Assembly (NCBI GenBank): GCA_020630555.1
Contig: JAHDBE010000001.1
Coordinates: 1 to 40,749 of the forward strand
Source of the DNA: Saprospiraceae bacterium
Lineage (GTDB): Bacteria; Bacteroidota; Bacteroidia; Chitinophagales; Saprospiraceae
Direction: 5' to 3'
Length of the DNA stretch: 40,749 nt
Shown here: one piece after another, positions 16,588 to 27,011 of the stretch
Numbering within the stretch: position 1 is the stretch's first letter
Layout of the letters: every line of letters starts with the position of its first letter
Program-made: the position numbers and the translations under genes
The notes under the pieces: generated by a model
Databases searched by the model: none
The model's input: only the letters and a program-made list of their open reading frames with translations
Told to the model about the DNA's origin: nothing

Positions 16588-18720
16588 ATGGCAAACTTAA
16601 AGTACACTAGAAACATTGGAATCGCGGCTCACATTGATGCGGGTAAAACCACAACAACGGAGCGTATTCTATATTATACTGGTATTAGTCATAAGATTGG
16701 TGAAGTTCACGATGGTGCTGCTACCATGGACTGGATGGAGCAAGAGCAGGAAAGAGGTATTACAATTACTTCTGCTGCGACTAAAACAGAGTGGAACTGG
16801 AAAGATGATAAGTATGCTGTAAACATCATCGATACTCCTGGGCACGTGGACTTTACTGTTGAAGTTGAGCGTTCTTTACGGGTATTGGATGGAACTGTTG
16901 CTTTATTCTGCGCGGTTTCTGGTGTTGAGCCACAATCGGAGACGGTTTGGAGACAGGCTGATAGATATAAAGTACCAAGAATTGGGTTTGTAAATAAAAT
17001 GGACCGTTCAGGAGCTGATTTTCTGAACGTTGTGAATGACGTAAAGGAAAAATTAGGTGCTAATGCAGTGCCATTACAGATTCCAATTGGTGCTGAAGAG
17101 ACATTCAAAGGAGTGGTTGACTTAATTACAAACGAAGCTATCGTTTGGAATGAAGAAGATAGAGGAATGACTTACGAGGTCATTGATATACCTGCTGATT
17201 TAGTAGACACTGTAGCAGAGTATAGAGAAAAGTTATTAGAGTCTGTGGCAGAGTATGATGAAAACATCATGGAAAAGTACTTTGACGATCCAGATTCTAT
17301 AACTGTAGAGGAAATTCGAAATGCAATTCGCGCCGCTGTAATTGATATGAGTATCACACCTATGATGTGTGGGTCGGCGTTTAAAAATAAAGGTGTCCAG
17401 GCACTTCTTGATGCTGTTTGTGCATTCTTGCCATCGCCATTAGATATTGATGCTGTTGAAGGAATTAATCCTAAGACAGATGAGCCGGCTATTCGTAAAC
17501 CTAGTGTAGACGAGCCATTTGCTGCCTTAGCATTTAAGATAGCGACGGATCCATTTGTGGGTCGTTTGGCATTCTTCCGTGTCTATTCAGGTAGATTAGA
17601 TGCAGGTTCTTATGTGTTAAATACACGCTCAGGTAAGAAAGAACGTATATCAAGAATTTTCCAAATGCACTCTAATAAGCAGAATCCAATTCCTCATGTA
17701 GAGGCAGGAGATATTGCTGCGGGTGTTGGGTTTAAAGATCTAAGGACGGGTGATACGATTTGTGAAGAAGGGTCGCCAATAGTATTAGAAAGTATGACTT
17801 TCCCAGATCCTGTAATTGGCGTGGCAGTTGAGCCAAAGAGCCAGAAGGATATGGATAAATTAGGTATGGCTTTAGCAAAATTGGCTGAAGAGGATCCTAC
17901 ATTCCGTGTACGATACGACGAAGACACGAACCAAACGGTTATTAGTGGAATGGGTGAGCTTCACCTTGAAATAATCGTAGATCGTTTACGAAGAGAATTT
18001 AAAGTAGAGTGTAATCAAGGTGCTCCTCAAGTAAATTATAAAGAGGCATTGACTTCTACTGTTGATCATACTGAAAGATTGAAAAAACAATCGGGTGGAT
18101 CTGGTTTATTTGCACAAATGTCATTTGAGCTAGGGCCAGCGGATGAGGAGTTCTTAGAAAGTGATGACTTCAAGGATGGAAAAGTTAGACTACAGTTTAA
18201 GAATGACATCTTCGGGGGATCAATTCCAAAGGAATATTTTCCGGCTATTCTCAAAGGATTTAATTCTATGATGGATAATGGAGTCTTAGCGGGTTATGGG
18301 ATTGACAGTATGAAAGTAAGGCTTTATGATGGTCAAACTCACAATGTGGATTCAAAGCCGATCGCTTTTGAATTATGTGCGAAAGAAGGATTTAAAGCAG
18401 CGGCTAATTCTTGTGGACCTACGTTGTTAGAGCCTATTATGAAGTTGGAAGTTGTAACTCCAGATGAGTTTGTTGGATCAGTTATTGGAGATTTGAATAG
18501 AAGAAGAGGATTGCCAAAAGGACAAGATCAAAGGTCTGGTGGAGCTGTTTCTATTCAAGCAGAAGTTCCTTTATCGGAAATGTTTGGTTATGTGACAGAT
18601 TTAAGAACCATTACATCTGGTAGAGCAAGTAGTACCATGGAATTTTCGCATTATGCGGCGGCTCCAAAGGGTATTGCTAAAGAAGTTATAGAAAAAGCGA
18701 AGGGCGAAGTAAACGTCTAA
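16588..18720 (+). CDS. fusA: Elongation factor G
   Basis: The 710-residue GTPase drives ribosomal translocation. The G domain has the P-loop [20 protein letters not shown]3 [16 protein letters not shown] and G4 [10 protein letters not shown]. Domain II starts near residue 305, and domains III-V follow, with [14 protein letters not shown] and the C-terminal [18 protein letters not shown]. It is the last gene of the str operon. There is no tuf gene after it; the S10 promoter lies in the 79-base gap instead. Confidence 0.98.
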   Translation: MANLKYTRNIGIAAHIDAGKTTTTERILYYTGISHKIGEVHDGAATMDWMEQEQERGITITSAATKTEWNWKDDKYAVNIIDTPGHVDFTVEVERSLRVLDGTVALFCAVSGVEPQSETVWRQADRYKVPRIGFVNKMDRSGADFLNVVNDVKEKLGANAVPLQIPIGAEETFKGVVDLITNEAIVWNEEDRGMTYEVIDIPADLVDTVAEYREKLLESVAEYDENIMEKYFDDPDSITVEEIRNAIRAAVIDMSITPMMCGSAFKNKGVQALLDAVCAFLPSPLDIDAVEGINPKTDEPAIRKPSVDEPFAALAFKIATDPFVGRLAFFRVYSGRLDAGSYVLNTRSGKKERISRIFQMHSNKQNPIPHVEAGDIAAGVGFKDLRTGDTICEEGSPIVLESMTFPDPVIGVAVEPKSQKDMDKLGMALAKLAEEDPTFRVRYDEDTNQTVISGMGELHLEIIVDRLRREFKVECNQGAPQVNYKEALTSTVDHTERLKKQSGGSGLFAQMSFELGPADEEFLESDDFKDGKVRLQFKNDIFGGSIPKEYFPAILKGFNSMMDNGVLAGYGIDSMKVRLYDGQTHNVDSKPIAFELCAKEGFKAAANSCGPTLLEPIMKLEVVTPDEFVGSVIGDLNRRRGLPKGQDQRSGGAVSIQAEVPLSEMFGYVTDLRTITSGRASSTMEFSHYAAAPKGIAKEVIEKAKGEVNV

Positions 18721-18730
18721 GCGTAATTAG

Positions 18731-18760
18731 TTTGAAATAATGTAAAAGTTGCTATCTTTG
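18731..18760 (+). promoter_or_regulatory. Promoter of the S10 operon (rpsJ)
   Basis: TTTG at 18731-18734 and TATCTTTG at 18753-18760, 18 bases apart, match the Bacteroidota consensus. The leader to the rpsJ start is only about 35 bases, too short for an E. coli-like L4-responsive leader. Confidence 0.82.
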
Positions 18761-18799
18761 CGGCACTTTTATAGGAAATAATATTATTAACAAGAGGTT

Positions 18800-19108
18800 A
18801 TGAATCAAAAAATCAGGATTAAGCTTCGTTCGTACGACCACAACTTAGTGGATAAGTCTACGGAGAAAATCGTGAAAACGGTGAGAAATAGTGGTGCTGT
18901 GATTTCCGGACCGATTCCGCTGCCAACTGAGAAAGAAGTATTTACCGTATTGCGTTCCCCGCACGTAAATAAGAAATCTCGCGAGCAGTTTCAGTTACGG
19001 ACTCACAAACGTTTGATCGAGATTTACACGCCTACACAGAAAACGGTAGATGCTTTATCTAAATTGGAGCTTCCTTCCGGTGTAGACATCCAAGTCAAAT
19101 TGACCTAG
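18800..19108 (+). CDS. rpsJ: 30S ribosomal protein S10
   Basis: The 102-residue protein matches S10, with [20 protein letters not shown] at the start, [10 protein letters not shown], and the loop segment [20 protein letters not shown]10 sits in the 30S head; its free form is also the NusE antitermination factor. It is the first gene of the S10 operon with its own promoter. A 94-base gap follows, unusually long for this operon. Confidence 0.98.
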   Translation: MNQKIRIKLRSYDHNLVDKSTEKIVKTVRNSGAVISGPIPLPTEKEVFTVLRSPHVNKKSREQFQLRTHKRLIEIYTPTQKTVDALSKLELPSGVDIQVKLT

Positions 19109-19157
19109 TTTTTCCTAGCAATAGGATTTGAACATATTTCTCTCTTTTTTATAGACT

Positions 19158-19173
19158 ATCGGCTTTTGTCGAT
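19158..19173 (+). promoter_or_regulatory. Small hairpin in the rpsJ-rplC gap
   Basis: ATCGGC-TTTT-GTCGAT forms a six-base stem (one G:U) 30 bases before the rplC start, in the longest gap of the S10 operon. It could be a leader element for feedback control or mRNA processing. No promoter consensus is seen in the gap. Confidence 0.3.
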
Positions 19174-19202
19174 TGACTATGGAGAATCCAAAACATTATA
19201 AA

Positions 19203-19823
19203 ATGAACGGATTAATAGGTAAAAAAATAGGTATGACCAGTGTGTATAACGAATCTGGTCAATATGTAGCCTGCACAGTAGTTGAGGCTCTACCTAATGT
19301 TGTGACTCAAGTTAAGAACGAGGAGACAGATGGGTATTACGCCTTACAGTTGGGATATGAGGAGCGTAAAGAAAAAAATGTATCCAATCAAATGATTGGT
19401 CACTTTAAAAAGGCAGGATCTGCACCATTGACGAAAGTCAGTGAATTCAGAAATTTCGAAATTGAAAAAGGTCTAGGAGACTCAGTATCCATTGAAGAAG
19501 TTTTTGCAGAAGGTGATGTTGTGAATGCTGTTGGTACCTCTAAAGGAAAGGGTTTCCAAGGTGTTGTTAAAAGACATGGATTCCGCGGTGTGAATGACGC
19601 CACTCACGGTCAGCATAACCGAATGAGAGCGCCTGGTTCTATTGGTGCCGCGTCTTATCCTGCAAAGGTTATCAAAGGAATGCGAATGGCTGGTAGAACA
19701 GGTGGTGACCGAGTAAAGGTTAGAAACTTGAAAGTGGTTAAAATTTTATCAGAAAAGAATCTTATGTTGATTAAAGGTGCTATTCCTGGTCACAAAGGTT
19801 CTTATGTAATCATTGAAAAATAA
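19203..19823 (+). CDS. rplC: 50S ribosomal protein L3
   Basis: I use the ATG at 19203 (206 residues, [16 protein letters not shown]) rather than the TTG at 19173 in the ORF track, because bacterial L3 starts just before the IGKKIGMT motif. The protein contains the conserved loop [22 protein letters not shown] reaching towards the peptidyl transferase centre, and the [18 protein letters not shown] end. The residue methylated by PrmB in E. coli (Gln in GQNQTP) is not present in the GAASYP segment. It holds one near-perfect palindrome copy. Confidence 0.95.
   Translation: MNGLIGKKIGMTSVYNESGQYVACTVVEALPNVVTQVKNEETDGYYALQLGYEERKEKNVSNQMIGHFKKAGSAPLTKVSEFRNFEIEKGLGDSVSIEEVFAEGDVVNAVGTSKGKGFQGVVKRHGFRGVNDATHGQHNRMRAPGSIGAASYPAKVIKGMRMAGRTGGDRVKVRNLKVVKILSEKNLMLIKGAIPGHKGSYVIIEK
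19428..19441. repeat. Palindrome copy TTGACGAAAGTCAG (near-perfect)
   Basis: In rplC, read as Leu-Thr-Lys-Val-Ser. It is one of only two copies in the 18-kb ribosomal cluster. Confidence 0.5.
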
Positions 19824-19828
19824 GAGTG

Positions 19829-20455
19829 ATGAAATTAGACGTATTAAGCACAACTGGTAAGTCAACGGGTCGCTCTGTAGATCTTCCTGCTAACATATTT
19901 GAAGTAGAGGGAAATGATCATTTGTTATATCTCGCTGTAAAGCAATATTTAGCAAATCAAAGACAAGCAACTCACAAGTCTAAAGAAAAAGGAGAAGTAA
20001 AGGCTTCAACTCGTAAGATTAAAAAACAAAAAGGAACAGGTACAGCACGTGCAGGTTCTTTAAAGAGCCCTTTGTTTAGAGGTGGTGGACGTGTTTTTGG
20101 ACCAAGAGCTGACAGAAATTATGGGATCAAGCTCAATAAAAAAGTAAAATCTCTAGCTAGGGCTACTGCGTTATCGCAAAAGGCGTCTGAAGGGAACATT
20201 AAACTTGTTGAGGATTTTACATTCGACGCGCCTAAAACAAAAGAGTTTATCAATGTGATGAACAATTTAGAAGCTGGTAAAAAGTCTTTGTTAGTTGTTG
20301 GAGAAGGGGATAAAAATGTAATGTTATCTGGACGTAATGTACCTAAGGCGAAAGTAATGAGAGCTGGTGATGTAAGTACATACGATGTGCTAAACGCAAA
20401 CACAGTGATATTCTGTGAGAGTGCTATTGATAAATTAAAAGAATCATTTGCCTAA
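19829..20455 (+). CDS. rplD: 50S ribosomal protein L4
   Basis: The 208-residue protein is L4, with the central extended loop KQKGTGTARAGSLKSPLFRGGGRVFGP that lines the nascent peptide exit tunnel. I place the start at the ATG at 19829, just after the GTG chosen in the ORF track. The gene starts five bases after the rplC stop. In E. coli L4 represses this operon, but no matching leader is visible here. Confidence 0.96.
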   Translation: MKLDVLSTTGKSTGRSVDLPANIFEVEGNDHLLYLAVKQYLANQRQATHKSKEKGEVKASTRKIKKQKGTGTARAGSLKSPLFRGGGRVFGPRADRNYGIKLNKKVKSLARATALSQKASEGNIKLVEDFTFDAPKTKEFINVMNNLEAGKKSLLVVGEGDKNVMLSGRNVPKAKVMRAGDVSTYDVLNANTVIFCESAIDKLKESFA

Positions 20456-20473
20456 GGGCACAAATAATAAGTT

Positions 20474-20770
20474 ATGGCTAAGCAAATTTTAATCAAACCT
20501 ATTATTTCTGAGAAAAGTGAACTGCTTTCTGAGAGCCTAAATCAGTATTCTTTTATTGTGAATACGAAGGCAAATAAGGTAGAAATTAGAAAGGCTATTG
20601 AGGATATGTATAATGTGAGTGTTGATTCCGTGAATACAGCAATAATGCCTTCAAAGTCTAAAAATAGAAATACGAGATCAGGACTTCTAAGAGGTCGCAA
20701 AAGTGCCTACAAAAAAGCCATGGTGACATTGGCTGAAGGAGACACAATTGATTTCTTTGGAGAATTATAA
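20474..20770 (+). CDS. rplW: 50S ribosomal protein L23
   Basis: The 98-residue protein matches L23: ILIKPIISEKSELLSE at the start and YSFIVNTKANKVEIRKAIEDMYNV in the middle. L23 lies at the tunnel exit and docks trigger factor and the signal recognition particle. It is in the standard position between rplD and rplB, with an 18-base gap upstream and the GTTATG start context. Confidence 0.97.
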   Translation: MAKQILIKPIISEKSELLSESLNQYSFIVNTKANKVEIRKAIEDMYNVSVDSVNTAIMPSKSKNRNTRSGLLRGRKSAYKKAMVTLAEGDTIDFFGEL

Positions 20771-20794
20771 GATACTTTTTAAAAGTACAAGATC

Positions 20795-21631
20795 ATGGCA
20801 GTAAGAAAATTAAAACCTACATCACCTGGTACAAGACACAGAGTTGCGCTTGACTACAGTGCGATTACTACCAACAAACCAGAAAAAAGTTTACTTGCGA
20901 AACTTCACAAGTCTGGTGGTCGTAACCACGATGGGAAAATGACCGTTAGAAATATCGGTGGAGGTCATAAGAGACGCTATAGAATTGTTGATTTTAAGCG
21001 TAATAAAGAGGGCATGGTGGCCACAGTTAAGACCATAGAGTACGATCCGAATAGATCTGCATTCATAGCCTTAGTTGAGTATACGGATGGGGAAAAAAGA
21101 TATATCATCGCTCCAAACGGACTCAATGTAGGAGATACGGTACAATCTGGAAAAGGATCTGAGCCGACTGTTGGAAACTCACTCTATCTTTCTGATATAC
21201 CTACTGGTACGGCGATTCATGCGATTGAGATGACTCCAGGAAGAGGTGCTGCATTGGCTAGAAGTGCTGGAACTAATGGTATTCTTGTAGGAACAGAGGG
21301 AAAGTATTCTATTGTCAAACTCCCTTCAGGTGAAGTGAGAAGAATATTGAGTTCATGTAAAGCGACAATTGGGGCTACTTCTAATCCGGATCATCAGTTA
21401 GAGGTTATCGGTAAAGCTGGTAGAAATAGATGGAAAGGGAAGAGACCTAGAGTTAGAGGTGTAGCGATGAACCCTGTGGATCACCCAATGGGTGGTGGTG
21501 AAGGTAGAGCATCAGGAGGTCATCCAAGATCTAGAACTGGTGTCATGGCCAAAGGACAGAAGACAAGAAATAACAAGAAATATTCAACTCAATTGATTAT
21601 TTCTAAGAGAAAGAAAAAATCTAGAAAGTAA
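20795..21631 (+). CDS. rplB: 50S ribosomal protein L2
   Basis: The 278-residue protein is L2, required for subunit joining and near the peptidyl transferase centre. [18 protein letters not shown] and the C-terminal block [18 protein letters not shown] are clear. At Met232 the usual HPHGGGEG reads HPMGGGEG, so the His that is highly conserved in E. coli L2 (His229) is replaced by Met. The C-terminal [18 protein letters not shown] is basic. The length is near the E. coli value (273). Confidence 0.98.
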   Translation: MAVRKLKPTSPGTRHRVALDYSAITTNKPEKSLLAKLHKSGGRNHDGKMTVRNIGGGHKRRYRIVDFKRNKEGMVATVKTIEYDPNRSAFIALVEYTDGEKRYIIAPNGLNVGDTVQSGKGSEPTVGNSLYLSDIPTGTAIHAIEMTPGRGAALARSAGTNGILVGTEGKYSIVKLPSGEVRRILSSCKATIGATSNPDHQLEVIGKAGRNRWKGKRPRVRGVAMNPVDHPMGGGEGRASGGHPRSRTGVMAKGQKTRNNKKYSTQLIISKRKKKSRK

Positions 21632-21643
21632 TAAATAAAAGAC

Positions 21644-21910
21644 ATGGCTAGATCATTAAAAAAAGGACCTTACGTGTATCACAAACTGCTTAAGAAGATT
21701 CAAAAAGCAGATGAGACAGGTAAAAAAACGGTGATTAAAACTTGGTCAAGATCTTCTATGATCTTTCCAGGCATGGTGGGAAAAACAATAGCTGTGCATA
21801 ATGGAAAAAGTTTTATTCCAGTATTTGTGACAGAGAATATGGTGGGGCACAAGTTAGGAGAATTTGCTCCTACACGTACCTTCAAAGGACACTCTGGAAA
21901 TAGAAAGTAA
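21644..21910 (+). CDS. rpsS: 30S ribosomal protein S19
   Basis: The 88-residue protein starts [19 protein letters not shown] and contains [22 protein letters not shown] and [13 protein letters not shown], all typical of S19 in the head of the small subunit, where it contacts S13. It lies 12 bases after rplB and 29 before rplV. Confidence 0.98.
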   Translation: MARSLKKGPYVYHKLLKKIQKADETGKKTVIKTWSRSSMIFPGMVGKTIAVHNGKSFIPVFVTENMVGHKLGEFAPTRTFKGHSGNRK

Positions 21911-21939
21911 AAAGAAAAGAACTATTAAATTCTTATAAA

Positions 21940-22335
21940 ATGGAAGCTGTAGCGAAACTGAGAAATTGTGGGTTATCCGCCAGAAAAATGCGGTTCGTTA
22001 TTGGAAATATTAAGGGTAAGCCAGTTGAAGAGGCATTAAATATCCTAAGATTTACAAAAAATGAAGCGGCTATTTGGGCTGAGAAAGCACTTTTATCTGC
22101 CATTTCAAATTGGGAAAACAAATCGGACTTAGCCTTCAGTGCTGATGATCATGATTTGATTGTTAAAAGAATTTTCTCAGATGAAGGCACAATGTTGAAA
22201 AGATTTCGACCAGCGCCACATGGACGTGCCCATAGAATAAGAAAGCACACAAGTCATTTAACTGTAGTAGTGGAAAACAGGGTTCCAATAGATGAGCCAG
22301 AAACTACGGAAGTTGAAACTGAAACTGAAGAATAA
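21940..22335 (+). CDS. rplV: 50S ribosomal protein L22
   Basis: The 131-residue protein is L22, with GLSARKMRFVIGNIKGKPVEEAL at the start and the tunnel loop around RFRPAPHGRAHRIRKHTSHLTVVV. After the core it carries an acidic tail of about 15 residues (EPETTEVETETEE), absent in E. coli L22 (110 residues). The tail should stick out at the subunit surface; its role is unknown. Confidence 0.97.
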   Translation: MEAVAKLRNCGLSARKMRFVIGNIKGKPVEEALNILRFTKNEAAIWAEKALLSAISNWENKSDLAFSADDHDLIVKRIFSDEGTMLKRFRPAPHGRAHRIRKHTSHLTVVVENRVPIDEPETTEVETETEE

Positions 22336-22354
22336 TAGCATAAACAATTGATAA

Positions 22355-23053
22355 ATGGGTCAAAAGACAAATCCAATTGGCAATAGATTAGGAATCATCA
22401 AAGGATGGGATTCTAACTGGTATGGAGGCAAAGACTTTGCTTCAAAAGTTGTAGGAGATGAGAAGATCAGAAACTACTTACATGCCAGGATTCACAAAGG
22501 CGGGATAGCCAGAATTGTGATTGAACGAACTTTGAAAAGAATTACTGTAACAGTTCATACATCTCGTCCTGGTATTATTATAGGAAAAGGTGGTTCTGAA
22601 GTAGATAGAATTAGAGAAGAGTTAAAGAAGGTGAGTGGTACAGATGTTCAAATTAACATCATCGAGATTCGTAAGCCAGAGTTAGATGCAAATATTGTGG
22701 CTGAGTCTATTGCTAAGCAATTGGAAGCGAGAATAAATTTCCGTCGTGCTATTAAAATGGCTATTTCAAGTACAATGAGAGCTGGAGCAGAAGGGATCAA
22801 GGTTAGAGTTTCTGGTAGATTGAATGGTGCTGAGATGGCTCGATCTGAAGAATTCAAAGATGGACGAACGCCACTTCATACCTTCCGTGCAGATATCGAT
22901 TACTCTTTAAAAGAAGCTTTAACGGTATATGGTAAAATAGGTGTGAAAGTCTGGATTTGTAAAGGAGAGGTATTAGGAAAAAGAGATCTTTCGCCAAATG
23001 TAGGGGTGGAGAAAAAACGATCTGGTAGACGCCAAAGAGATCGACGTAAATAA
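22355..23053 (+). CDS. rpsC: 30S ribosomal protein S3
   Basis: The 232-residue protein is S3, starting [20 protein letters not shown]. It has the type 2 KH domain ([21 protein letters not shown]) and a C-terminal domain ([30 protein letters not shown]), ending in a basic tail. It forms part of the mRNA entry channel. A 60-base gap with a promoter follows it. Confidence 0.98.
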   Translation: MGQKTNPIGNRLGIIKGWDSNWYGGKDFASKVVGDEKIRNYLHARIHKGGIARIVIERTLKRITVTVHTSRPGIIIGKGGSEVDRIREELKKVSGTDVQINIIEIRKPELDANIVAESIAKQLEARINFRRAIKMAISSTMRAGAEGIKVRVSGRLNGAEMARSEEFKDGRTPLHTFRADIDYSLKEALTVYGKIGVKVWICKGEVLGKRDLSPNVGVEKKRSGRRQRDRRK

Positions 23054-23066
23054 GAAAAGAAATGTG

Positions 23067-23074
23067 TACCTTTG
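23067..23074 (+). promoter_or_regulatory. Internal promoter element TACCTTTG before rplP
   Basis: An exact -7 consensus identical to the rpsL element, placed in the largest gap of the downstream half of the S10 operon, 39 bases before rplP. No clear TTG is present at the -33 position, so it may be weaker than the two upstream promoters. Confidence 0.55.
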
Positions 23075-23113
23075 CCCCACTTTTTGAGGGAGGTATGCCT
23101 TAAATAAAAAGAT

Positions 23114-23533
23114 ATGTTACAGCCGAAAAGAACGAAGTATAGAAAAATGCAAAAGGGAAGAGTTAATGGACTTGCCCATAGAGGAAGTACCATTTCCTTC
23201 GGTTCTTTTGGATTGAAAACGATGGAATCTGGTAGAATTACAAACCGACAGATTGAGGCAGCTCGTATTGCGATGACGCGATACATGAAGAGGGAAGGAA
23301 AGGTTTGGATCCGAATTTTCCCAGATAAACCAATTACATCTAAGCCTTTAGAGGTAAGGATGGGTAAGGGTAAAGGAGCGTTAGATCACTATGTAGCTGT
23401 CGTGAAGCCAGGAAGAATCTTGTTTGAAATGGATGGTGTTCCATTTGAAACGGCAAAAGAAGCCTTGAGATTAGCGGCTCAAAAATTACCAGTGTTAACA
23501 AAAACCGTCGTAAGACGAGATTACGTAGAATAA
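23114..23533 (+). CDS. rplP: 50S ribosomal protein L16
   Basis: The 139-residue protein is L16: [20 protein letters not shown] at the start, [34 protein letters not shown] in the core, and [21 protein letters not shown] near the A-site tRNA elbow. It lies downstream of the predicted internal promoter. Confidence 0.98.
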   Translation: MLQPKRTKYRKMQKGRVNGLAHRGSTISFGSFGLKTMESGRITNRQIEAARIAMTRYMKREGKVWIRIFPDKPITSKPLEVRMGKGKGALDHYVAVVKPGRILFEMDGVPFETAKEALRLAAQKLPVLTKTVVRRDYVE

Positions 23534-23553
23534 TCACGAATTAGTTAAGGATT

Positions 23554-23814
23554 ATGGCAACTGAAAAATATTTAAAGTTACAAGAGTTCTCTACAGAGGA
23601 TTTAGCTAATGAATTGGCTGAAACACAAAGTCAGTATAAGAAGCTAAAATTTGATCATGCGATCAAGGGATTAGAAAACCCTTTAATGTTGCGTGAGATG
23701 AGAAGAGACATTGCTCGATTAAAAACTGAATCGCGAAGAAGAGAAATAAGTGAAATGAATGCAGAGCAGTTGTCTAAAAGAACTAAAATTCGTTCAAGAA
23801 GAAAGAATAAATAA
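23554..23814 (+). CDS. rpmC: 50S ribosomal protein L29 (C-terminally extended)
   Basis: The 86-residue protein has the two-helix L29 core ([20 protein letters not shown] ... [24 protein letters not shown]) near the tunnel exit. A further 20 residues or so, [22 protein letters not shown], make it longer than E. coli L29 (63 residues). The extension is basic and probably binds rRNA. It ends five bases before rpsQ. Confidence 0.96.
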   Translation: MATEKYLKLQEFSTEDLANELAETQSQYKKLKFDHAIKGLENPLMLREMRRDIARLKTESRRREISEMNAEQLSKRTKIRSRRKNK

Positions 23815-23819
23815 TAGGA

Positions 23820-24083
23820 ATGACAGAAAATAAAGTAGTACTTAAAAAGCAACGAATTGGAATCGTTGTAAGCAACAAAATGGATAAGTCTATTACCGTT
23901 TCTGTTGAACGAAAGATAAAGCACCCGATTTACGGAAAATTCGTAAAGAAGTCAAAGAAGTTTATGGCTCATGACGAAAATAACGAATGTAATACCGGAG
24001 ATACTGTTAGAATAATCGAATCTCGACCATTAAGTGCTAAGAAAAGATGGAGATTAGTCGAGATTATTGAAAAAGCCAAGTAA
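23820..24083 (+). CDS. rpsQ: 30S ribosomal protein S17
   Basis: The 87-residue OB-fold protein matches S17: [29 protein letters not shown] and the end [10 protein letters not shown]-like segment [16 protein letters not shown]. It binds the 5' domain of 16S rRNA. Spacing to its neighbours is tight (5 and 21 bases). Confidence 0.97.
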   Translation: MTENKVVLKKQRIGIVVSNKMDKSITVSVERKIKHPIYGKFVKKSKKFMAHDENNECNTGDTVRIIESRPLSAKKRWRLVEIIEKAK

Positions 24084-24104
24084 GCATTACAAAAAAAGCG
24101 TAAG

Positions 24105-24470
24105 ATGATTCAGCAAGAAAGTAGATTACAGGTAGCGGATAATAGTGGAGCCAAGGAGGTCCTATGTATTCGCGTATTAGGTGGGTCGAAGAGAAGGTAT
24201 GCGCATGTTGGAGATGAGATTGTTGTGACTGTTAAAGATGCTTCTCCAGGTGGTCTCAAAAAAGGAACAGTATCCAAAGCGGTTATTGTAAGAACTAAAA
24301 AAGAGATCAAAAGGAAGGATGGATCGTATATCCGTTTTGACGATAACGCTGTAGTTCTTTTGAATGCGGCTGGTGAGCCTAGAGGGACAAGGATATTTGG
24401 ACCTGTCGCGAGAGAATTACGTGATAGAGATTATATGAGAATTGTTTCATTGGCCCCAGAGGTTCTTTAA
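24105..24470 (+). CDS. rplN: 50S ribosomal protein L14
   Basis: The 121-residue protein starts [27 protein letters not shown] and ends [24 protein letters not shown], both diagnostic of L14. It forms an intersubunit bridge and is the docking site of silencing factor RsfS. It is the first spc-operon gene in the E. coli scheme; no separate promoter is visible before it here. Confidence 0.98.
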   Translation: MIQQESRLQVADNSGAKEVLCIRVLGGSKRRYAHVGDEIVVTVKDASPGGLKKGTVSKAVIVRTKKEIKRKDGSYIRFDDNAVVLLNAAGEPRGTRIFGPVARELRDRDYMRIVSLAPEVL

Positions 24471-24491
24471 TAATTATAAATACGAATTGCT

Positions 24492-24824
24492 ATGGCAAAT
24501 AATCGATATACACCAAAATTAAAGATCAAAAAAGGCGATAAAGTAAAAGTTATTGCAGGGTCTTATAAAGGTACTGAAGGAGACGTTTTAGAAATTTTTC
24601 CTCACAAAAATAGAGCTGTTGTTGAAGGCGTGAATGTGATGAAAAAACATCAAAAACCAACGAATGAAAATCCAGGAGGTATCAGTGAGATTAGTACATC
24701 GATTCACATCTCCAACTTAATGTTAGTTGATCCTAAAAGTGGGAATGCTACTAGAGTTGGAAGAAAAGAAGTTGATGGTAAATTAGAAAGATACTCTGTT
24801 AAATCAGGAGAAATCATTAAGTAA
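24492..24824 (+). CDS. rplX: 50S ribosomal protein L24
   Basis: The 110-residue protein has the KOW motif [38 protein letters not shown] and the [12 protein letters not shown] loop, typical of L24, an early assembly protein. Its stop overlaps the rplE start by one base (TAATG), a sign of translational coupling. Confidence 0.98.
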   Translation: MANNRYTPKLKIKKGDKVKVIAGSYKGTEGDVLEIFPHKNRAVVEGVNVMKKHQKPTNENPGGISEISTSIHISNLMLVDPKSGNATRVGRKEVDGKLERYSVKSGEIIK

Positions 24825-25381
24825 TGAGTTATACACCAAGATTACAAAAGACCTATAAAGAGGAGATTGTTCCTTCGTTAAAAGAGCAATTTGAATATAA
24901 GTCGAGCATGGAAGTGCCGAAGTTGGTTAAAATTTGTATTAACCAAGGTGTCGGTGGTGCCACTCAAGACAAGAAACTTGTAGAGCATGCACTTGGACAA
25001 ATGACAGTGATCGCAGGTCAAAAAGCTGTCCCTACAAAGGCATCCAAATCAGTTTCGAACTTTAAGTTAAGAGAAGGGATGACGATTGGGTCAAGAGTGA
25101 CTTTAAGAAGAACAAAAATGTACGAATTTCTTGACCGTCTGGTGTCCGTGGCTTTACCAAGGGTCCGTGACTTTAGAGGAATAAATGACAAAAGTTTCGA
25201 CGGTCGTGGTAACTACACTATGGGAATAAAAGAGCAGATTATCTTCCCAGAAATTAATATTGATAAAATTCCAAAGATTACTGGTTTAGATATCACGTTT
25301 GTTACTACAGCTAAAACAGATGCAGAAGCTTTGGCTTTATTAAAGGGATTTGGAATGCCATTCAAAAATCAAAGAAACTAA
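24824..25381 (+). CDS. rplE: 50S ribosomal protein L5
   Basis: The 185-residue protein is L5, with [13 protein letters not shown] at the start, the ITGQ-like loop [24 protein letters not shown], and the [14 protein letters not shown] end. L5 binds 5S rRNA in the central protuberance. It is coupled to rplX by a one-base overlap and ends five bases before rpsN. Confidence 0.98.
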   Translation: MSYTPRLQKTYKEEIVPSLKEQFEYKSSMEVPKLVKICINQGVGGATQDKKLVEHALGQMTVIAGQKAVPTKASKSVSNFKLREGMTIGSRVTLRRTKMYEFLDRLVSVALPRVRDFRGINDKSFDGRGNYTMGIKEQIIFPEINIDKIPKITGLDITFVTTAKTDAEALALLKGFGMPFKNQRN

Positions 25382-25386
25382 GTGTT

Positions 25387-25656
25387 ATGGCTAGAAAAGC
25401 AATCATAGCAAGAGAAATAAAAAGAGCCAAAATGGTGGCTAAATATGCAGACTTGCGAAAAAAGTTAAAAGAAGCAGGTGATTGGGAAGCTTTAGATAAG
25501 TTACCTAAAAACTCTTCTTCAGTAAGAATGCACAATAGATGTAAATTAACCGGTAGACCGAAAGGGTACATGCGTAAATTTGGAATCAATCGTGTAACGT
25601 TTAGAAAAATGGCTTTGGAAGGTAAGATTCCTGGTGTAACTAAAGCAAGTTGGTAA
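25387..25656 (+). CDS. rpsN: 30S ribosomal protein S14 (zinc-free form)
   Basis: The 89-residue protein matches the long, zinc-independent S14: [21 protein letters not shown] at the start and [45 protein letters not shown] at the end. The four-cysteine set of the short zinc-binding form is absent. It assembles late into the 30S head. Confidence 0.97.
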   Translation: MARKAIIAREIKRAKMVAKYADLRKKLKEAGDWEALDKLPKNSSSVRMHNRCKLTGRPKGYMRKFGINRVTFRKMALEGKIPGVTKASW

Positions 25657-25675
25657 AATAGATTAAAAAGTAATT

Positions 25676-26080
25676 ATGGCTACTACAGATCCGATAGCTG
25701 ATTATTTGACGAGAATTAGAAATGCGATGCAAGCGAGGCATCGAGTTGTTGAGATTCCGTCTTCTAAAATGAAAAAGAGTATCACTGAGATTTTATACGA
25801 TCAAGGTTTTATTCATAAATATAGATTCGATGATAGTGCTGGTAAGCAAGGTGTAATCAGCATTGCATTGAAATATGATAAGGCAACGAAAGAGCCGATT
25901 ATTCGGAAAATGGGAAGAGTAAGTCGTCCAGGTTTGAGAAAGTACTCATCTGTTGACGAGCTTCCAAGAGTAATCAACGGACTCGGTGTGGCGATTGTTT
26001 CTACATCTAAAGGTGTAATGACAGACAAGCAGGCCAGAAAAGAGAACGTTGGTGGAGAGGTAATTTGTTACGTCTATTAA
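25676..26080 (+). CDS. rpsH: 30S ribosomal protein S8
   Basis: The 134-residue protein begins [19 protein letters not shown] and ends GGEVICYVY after [18 protein letters not shown], as S8 does. S8 binds helix 21 of 16S rRNA. In E. coli it also represses the spc operon by binding mRNA near rplE; I see no such structure here. Confidence 0.98.
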   Translation: MATTDPIADYLTRIRNAMQARHRVVEIPSSKMKKSITEILYDQGFIHKYRFDDSAGKQGVISIALKYDKATKEPIIRKMGRVSRPGLRKYSSVDELPRVINGLGVAIVSTSKGVMTDKQARKENVGGEVICYVY

Positions 26081-26099
26081 TTATTAAAGAACTATTGTT

Positions 26100-26654
26100 A
26101 TGTCTAGAATTGGCAAAGCTCCTATTGATTTACCTTCTGGTGTGACTGTTGATGTTGCAGAAGGAAATGTCGTTAAGGTTAAAGGACCTAAAGGAGAGTT
26201 AACTCAACAAATTGACGGAGATTTATCTGTTGGAATAGAAGATGGCGTATTGACTGTTTCTCGTCCATCTGAAAGCAAGAGACATAAATCTATGCACGGT
26301 TTATATCGTTCGCTTATCGCGAATATGATAACAGGCGTATCAGAAGGGTATAAAAAAGAATTAGAACTCGTTGGGGTGGGATACAGATGTAGCAATACTG
26401 GTAATCTGCTTGAACTAAGTGTTGGATATTCACATCCTATTATGTTTTATATTCCAGACGAGATTAGTGTGACTACCGCAATGGAAAAAGGTAATCCGCC
26501 TAAGATTACATTGGAATGTATAGACAAACAGTTAATTGGTCAGGTTGCTGCCAAAATCAGATCTTTCAGAAAACCTGAGCCTTACAAAGGTAAAGGGATT
26601 AAATATTCTGATGAGATATTAAGAAGAAAAGCTGGTAAAACTGCTGCTAAATAA
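26100..26654 (+). CDS. rplF: 50S ribosomal protein L6
   Basis: The 184-residue protein has the duplicated L6 fold: [19 protein letters not shown] at the start and the C-terminal [22 protein letters not shown] signature. It lies near the factor-binding site of the 50S subunit. The GTTATG start context recurs here. Confidence 0.98.
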   Translation: MSRIGKAPIDLPSGVTVDVAEGNVVKVKGPKGELTQQIDGDLSVGIEDGVLTVSRPSESKRHKSMHGLYRSLIANMITGVSEGYKKELELVGVGYRCSNTGNLLELSVGYSHPIMFYIPDEISVTTAMEKGNPPKITLECIDKQLIGQVAAKIRSFRKPEPYKGKGIKYSDEILRRKAGKTAAK

Positions 26655-26661
26655 TCGTGTC

Positions 26662-27003
26662 ATGGCAAGTAAAGTTTCAAGAAGAAAAAGAATTCATTAC
26701 CGAATCAGAAAGAAAATATCTGGAACAGCTAGTGTTCCGAGATTATCGGTTTTCAGAAGTAATAAAGCAATCTATTGTCAACTTATAAATGACGTAGATG
26801 GTGTTACTATTGCGAGCGCTTCTTCAGTCGGAGTGAATGGCGAAAACAAGCAATCTGTAGCTACAGAAGTAGGTAAAATGATTGCAGAAAAAGCAAAAGG
26901 ACACAACATCGAATCTGTCAAGTTTGACAGAGGTGGATACCTATATCATGGACGAGTAAAAGCTTTGGCTGAAGGTGCCAGAGAAGGAGGTTTACAACTC
27001 TAA
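26662..27003 (+). CDS. rplR: 50S ribosomal protein L18
   Basis: The 113-residue protein matches L18: [36 protein letters not shown], ending [26 protein letters not shown]. It binds 5S rRNA with L5. Gaps of seven and eight bases separate it from its neighbours. Confidence 0.98.
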   Translation: MASKVSRRKRIHYRIRKKISGTASVPRLSVFRSNKAIYCQLINDVDGVTIASASSVGVNGENKQSVATEVGKMIAEKAKGHNIESVKFDRGGYLYHGRVKALAEGAREGGLQL

Positions 27004-27011
27004 AAAATTAA

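Noticed and set aside
18721-18799. A tuf gene expected between fusA and rpsJ
   Set aside because: The 79-base gap has no room for one; the S10 promoter lies there, which is normal for this phylum.
19173-19202. TTG start for rplC given by the ORF track
   Set aside because: The added ten residues are not seen in bacterial L3, and the ATG at 19203 gives the normal N-terminus.
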